Positions 6,241-8,409 of a stretch of DNA of 8,409 nucleotides are shown piece by piece (within the stretch, counting starts at the first letter, position 1; the number at the start of each line of letters is the position of its first letter). Location of the stretch: contig JAFADT010000402.1 of the NCBI GenBank assembly GCA_023424585.1, positions 1-8,409 on the forward strand, in the 5' to 3' direction. Source of the stretch: Pseudomonadota bacterium (lineage in GTDB: Bacteria > Myxococcota > Myxococcia > Myxococcales > Myxococcaceae). Both the position numbers and the translations under genes were made by a program. Under the pieces are notes generated by a model. That model made no database searches. It was not told where the DNA came from and was given only the letters and a program-made list of their open reading frames with translations.

Positions 6241-7215
6241 ATGAAAATCACTGTCCTCTCGCGCTCCGCTTCCATCTCGTCCACGCGGCGGATTGTCGAG
6301 GCAGGCCGCGCGAGGGGACACCGGGTCCGAGTGCTCAACCCGCTCCGGGTGCAGATGCATCTGGACGGGGGCAGCCAGGCGACTCTCTTCTACGATCGCA
6401 AGAAGCTCACGCCCACCGACGTCGTCGTCCCGCGCATCGCCCTGTCCATCAGCACCTACGGGCTCGCGGTGGTGAACCAGTTCGGCCTGGCGCGCGTCCC
6501 CCTGGTGAACCACGCCCAGGCCATCGCGCAGTCGCGCAACAAGATGCGCGCGCTCCAGCTCCTGTCCGCGAACGGCATCGACATCCCCGCCACGGTGATG
6601 GCCCGGGACGCGGCCCACCTCAAGGAGATGGTCGGGCTCGTGGGCGGGGTGCCCGTGCTGGTGAAGCTCCTCCAGGGCCAGGAGAAGCACGGCGTGATGG
6701 TCTGCGAGAGCCTCCAGTCGCTGGAGGCCGCGCTCGAGGCGGTGCTTGGCCTGGGGCACAACCTCGTCATGCAGGAGTACGTGAGGAGCACCGGCCAGGA
6801 CGTCCGCGTCCTCGTGGTGGGCGGAGAGGCCATCGCCGGCGTGCTGCGCAAGCCGCGTCCCGGTCGCCTCTCGCACACGCTGAACCGGGGCGCGCGGCTG
6901 GAGGCCCTGCCGCTGTCCCCCAGCCACCGCGCCATCGCGGAGAAGGTCGCGCGGCTCGTGGGCCTGGAGGTGGCCGCGGTGGACATCCTGGACGTCCAGG
7001 GGCACCCCAAGGTCTTCGAGGTGAACAGCTCGCCCGCGCTCCTGGAGATGGAGGCCGCGACGGGGATGGACCTGGCCACGCCCATCATCCAGCGGGCGGA
7101 GGCCCTCGTGACTGGCGCCGCCCCCGTCTGGGACGCTGCCCTGGAGACGCCCCAGGTCCTGCCCCCGCCACCGGGGCGCAAGGGCACCGTGAAGGTGAAC
7201 GCGCCGCGCAGTTAG
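6241..7215 (+). CDS. rimK: RimK-family ATP-grasp glutamate ligase
   Basis: This 324-residue cytoplasmic ATP-grasp enzyme is close to E. coli RimK (300 residues), which adds Glu residues to the C-terminus of ribosomal protein S6. It aligns by eye from the first residue: MKITVLSR, strand VVVPRIA (61-67), NKMRALQLLSANGIDIP (100-116), VLVKLLQG (139-146), QEYV (178-181), QDVRVLVVG (186-194), AAVDIL (245-250) and EVNSSP (260-265). Predicted ATP/metal residues are K101, K142, E179, D248, E260 and N262, the last three being the metal ligands at the same numbers as I recall for E. coli. The small loop after K142 reads QGQEKHGV where E. coli has EGTQGIGV, a departure in the nucleotide loop. Residues 300-324 are an extra Pro-rich basic tail. 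S6 is the expected substrate, but related enzymes act on other targets. The gene lies 78 bp after the lipoprotein gene and has its own promoter-like sequence. Confidence 0.9.
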   Translation: MKITVLSRSASISSTRRIVEAGRARGHRVRVLNPLRVQMHLDGGSQATLFYDRKKLTPTDVVVPRIALSISTYGLAVVNQFGLARVPLVNHAQAIAQSRNKMRALQLLSANGIDIPATVMARDAAHLKEMVGLVGGVPVLVKLLQGQEKHGVMVCESLQSLEAALEAVLGLGHNLVMQEYVRSTGQDVRVLVVGGEAIAGVLRKPRPGRLSHTLNRGARLEALPLSPSHRAIAEKVARLVGLEVAAVDILDVQGHPKVFEVNSSPALLEMEAATGMDLATPIIQRAEALVTGAAPVWDAALETPQVLPPPPGRKGTVKVNAPRS

Positions 7216-7224
7216 AAGAGAAAG

Positions 7225-7237
7225 CGCTCCCCGAGCG
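7225..7237 (+). other. Short hairpin after rimK
   Basis: CGCTC and GAGCG form a 5-bp stem with a CCC loop, about 10 nt past the rimK stop. No T-run follows. It is weak and could be chance; it is listed because it is the only structure between rimK and the next promoter-like TATA. Confidence 0.2.
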
Positions 7238-7250
7238 TCCGAAGCCCCGG

Positions 7251-7256
7251 TATACG
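7251..7256 (+). promoter_or_regulatory. -10-like TATACG before the exported CX4C gene
   Basis: TATACG stands out in the GC-rich 65-bp gap after rimK and is 24 bp before the ATG at 7281. The same TATACGA string occurs at 4173 before the DsrE-like gene. No good -35 lies 17 bp upstream (TCCCCG), so the gene may instead be read from the rimK promoter. Confidence 0.3.
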
Positions 7257-7280
7257 AACGCCGCCGTCCTGGAGACCCCC

Positions 7281-7727
7281 ATGCCCAGCTCCCGCCGCCT
7301 CCCGACCCTGGCCCCCCTGCTGCTGACGCTCGTCGGCGCGCCGGTGCTGGCCCAGGACGTGGACCCCGCCACCCTCTACGAAGTCACGACCGAGGGGACC
7401 TCGACGCAGGTGAAGGCCGGCGGCCAGGGCACGTTCGTGCTCGCCATCAAGTCGAAGCCCGGCGCCCACGTCTCCGACGAGGCTCCGCTGAAGCTGGAGC
7501 TGACGGGCACGCAGCTGACGCCCGCGCAGAAGACGCTGACCCGGGAACAGTCGGTGGCGAAGAAGGCGGCCGGCCAGCAGTTCGCGGATCCGCGCTTCGA
7601 GGTCCCCTTCACCGCGGTGTCCGGCGGCAAGGGCACGCTGGACGCGACGCTGACCTTCTTCATCTGCACGGAGAAGATCTGCGCCCGTCAGAAGAAGACC
7701 TTCTCGCTGCCCGTGGAGGTCCAGTAG
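7281..7727 (+). CDS. Small exported CX4C protein, DsbD N-terminal-domain-like
   Basis: This 148-residue protein has a clear Sec signal peptide: basic start MPSSRR, hydrophobic LAPLLLTLVGAPVLA, and cleavage after residue 24 before QDVDP. The mature part reads as a small beta-sandwich with alternating strands (TFVLAIKSKPGAHVS, KLELTGTQLT, FEVPFTAVSGG, GTLDATLTFFICTEKIC). The only cysteines, C129 and C134, form a CX4C near the C-terminus and are followed by ARQKKTFSLPVEV. The closing Cys pair with a nearby KT-x-S-LPV strand resembles the N-terminal periplasmic domain of the thiol transporter DsbD, which has CX5C there; no membrane part follows. A periplasmic thiol-redox or carrier role is inference. 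GGAG lies 6 nt before the ATG. Its stop is 5 bp before rlmB, so the two are probably translated from one transcript. Confidence 0.8.
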   Translation: MPSSRRLPTLAPLLLTLVGAPVLAQDVDPATLYEVTTEGTSTQVKAGGQGTFVLAIKSKPGAHVSDEAPLKLELTGTQLTPAQKTLTREQSVAKKAAGQQFADPRFEVPFTAVSGGKGTLDATLTFFICTEKICARQKKTFSLPVEVQ

Positions 7728-7732
7728 TCCCC

Positions 7733-8409
7733 ATGCGCGAGCGCTCCTCCAAGCCTTCCAGTGGTGAACGCGGCGGTCACGATAGCCCGCGTTACGTCCA
7801 TGGCGTCAACCCCGTGCTCGAGGCGCTGCGCGCCCACCCCGACGCGGTGGAGCGCCTCTTCATCGTTGACGGGCAGGTCGGCGCCAAGGCCGCGGGCGAG
7901 CTGCTCAGCCGTGCGCGGGACGCGGGCGTCCGGGTGGAGAAGGTCGGCCGGGAGCGGCTGGCCGCGATGGCGGACGGCGGCGTGCACCAGGGCGTCGTCG
8001 CCGAGCTGCGCGGCTTCCAGTACGTCGACCTGGAGGACGTGCTCGAGGCGGCGAAGGCCAAGGGGCAGCCCGCGCTCGTCGTCGTGCTGGACGGCATCCA
8101 GGATCCGCACAACCTGGGCGCCATCATCCGCTCGGCCCACGCGCTCGGGGCTCACGGCGTCGTCCTCGCCAAGGACCGGGCCGTGCAGGTGACGGGCACG
8201 GTGGCCAAGGCCTCCGCGGGCGCCGTCGAGTACTGCCCCATCGCGCGCGTCACCAACATCTCCCGCGCACTGGAGGAGCTGAAGGAAGCGGGCCTCTGGG
8301 TCGCGGCCGCGGACGTCGAGGGCTCCGAGCCCCTGTGGAGCGCCCGGCTGGACGGGCCCCTGGCGTTGGTGGTGGGCGCCGAGGGGGCGGGCGTGAGGGA
8401 GGGCGTCCT
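7733..8409 (+). CDS. rlmB: 23S rRNA (guanosine-2'-O-)-methyltransferase RlmB (3' end beyond window)
   Basis: This is a SpoU/TrmH-family (SPOUT) methyltransferase. RlmB uses S-adenosylmethionine to methylate the 2'-O of G2251 in the P loop of 23S rRNA. The 225 codons seen hold an N-terminal substrate-binding domain (about 20-95, YVHGVNPVLEAL to HQGVVAEL) and most of the catalytic domain: motif 1 DPHNLGAIIRSA (124-135) with catalytic R133, KDRAVQVTGTVAKASAGA (147-164), and motif 2 LALVVGAEGAG (210-220). Motif 3 lies past the right edge, with perhaps 35-40 residues missing. The match to E. coli RlmB (DPHNLGACLRSA, VTN, ALVMGAEGEG) is strong. About 18 charged, disordered residues precede the domain compared with E. 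coli. A strong GGAGGT sits 12 nt before the ATG inside the preceding gene, which ends 5 bp upstream, so translational coupling is likely. Confidence 0.95.
   Translation, partial: MRERSSKPSSGERGGHDSPRYVHGVNPVLEALRAHPDAVERLFIVDGQVGAKAAGELLSRARDAGVRVEKVGRERLAAMADGGVHQGVVAELRGFQYVDLEDVLEAAKAKGQPALVVVLDGIQDPHNLGAIIRSAHALGAHGVVLAKDRAVQVTGTVAKASAGAVEYCPIARVTNISRALEELKEAGLWVAAADVEGSEPLWSARLDGPLALVVGAEGAGVREGV

Noticed and set aside
4822..7005. A 727-codon minus-strand frame opposite the lipoprotein and rimK
   Set aside because: It crosses two well-supported genes and the promoter-like spacer, and its translation is His/Arg/Gly-rich without any known motif.
1..8409. Search by eye for CRISPR repeats, tRNAs, insertion sequences, att sites or phage genes
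   Set aside because: None is seen. All genes fit a continuous chromosomal context with similar codon use, and no spaced repeat array or transposase motif is present.

Overview
The window looks like chromosomal DNA of a myxobacterium, most likely Myxococcaceae (Myxococcus, Corallococcus or a relative). The signs are very high GC by eye, strong G/C preference at third codon positions that opens long false reading frames on the opposite strand, Ala/Pro/Arg-rich proteins, and a cysteine-rich von Willebrand A lipoprotein that resembles the gliding-motility adhesin CglB of Myxococcus xanthus. I see no tRNA, rRNA, CRISPR array, insertion sequence or prophage gene. It reads as ordinary core chromosome with one lineage-specific surface gene.

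Left half (1-4140), minus strand. Reading leftwards from 4140 there are four co-oriented genes: an exported HEAT-repeat protein, a HAD-family phosphatase, an unrecognised protein with an acidic linker plus an AT-hook-like basic tail, and the ATP-dependent helicase HrpB, whose C-terminal part lies beyond base 1. The last three are 42-45 bp apart and are probably one operon. The HEAT gene is separated from them by about 80 bp that include a small hairpin.

Right half (4221-8409), plus strand. A DsrE-like protein starts divergently from the HEAT gene across an 80-bp region holding overlapping -10-like hexamers. A 217-bp non-coding stretch follows, the longest in the window; it holds a GNRA-capped hairpin and small palindromes but no gene. 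Next come the CglB-like lipoprotein, a RimK-type ATP-grasp ligase with its own promoter-like sequence set among 11-bp direct and inverted repeats, a small exported CX4C protein, and RlmB, the 23S rRNA 2'-O-methyltransferase, cut off by the right edge.

How they may work together: HrpB, RimK and RlmB point to RNA and ribosome maintenance. The lipoprotein belongs to the outer surface and probably to gliding motility. The exported CX4C protein and the DsrE protein are thiol-type proteins near that heavily disulfide-bonded lipoprotein; any link between them is inference. All identifications come from motif reading and memory of the families, with no database search.
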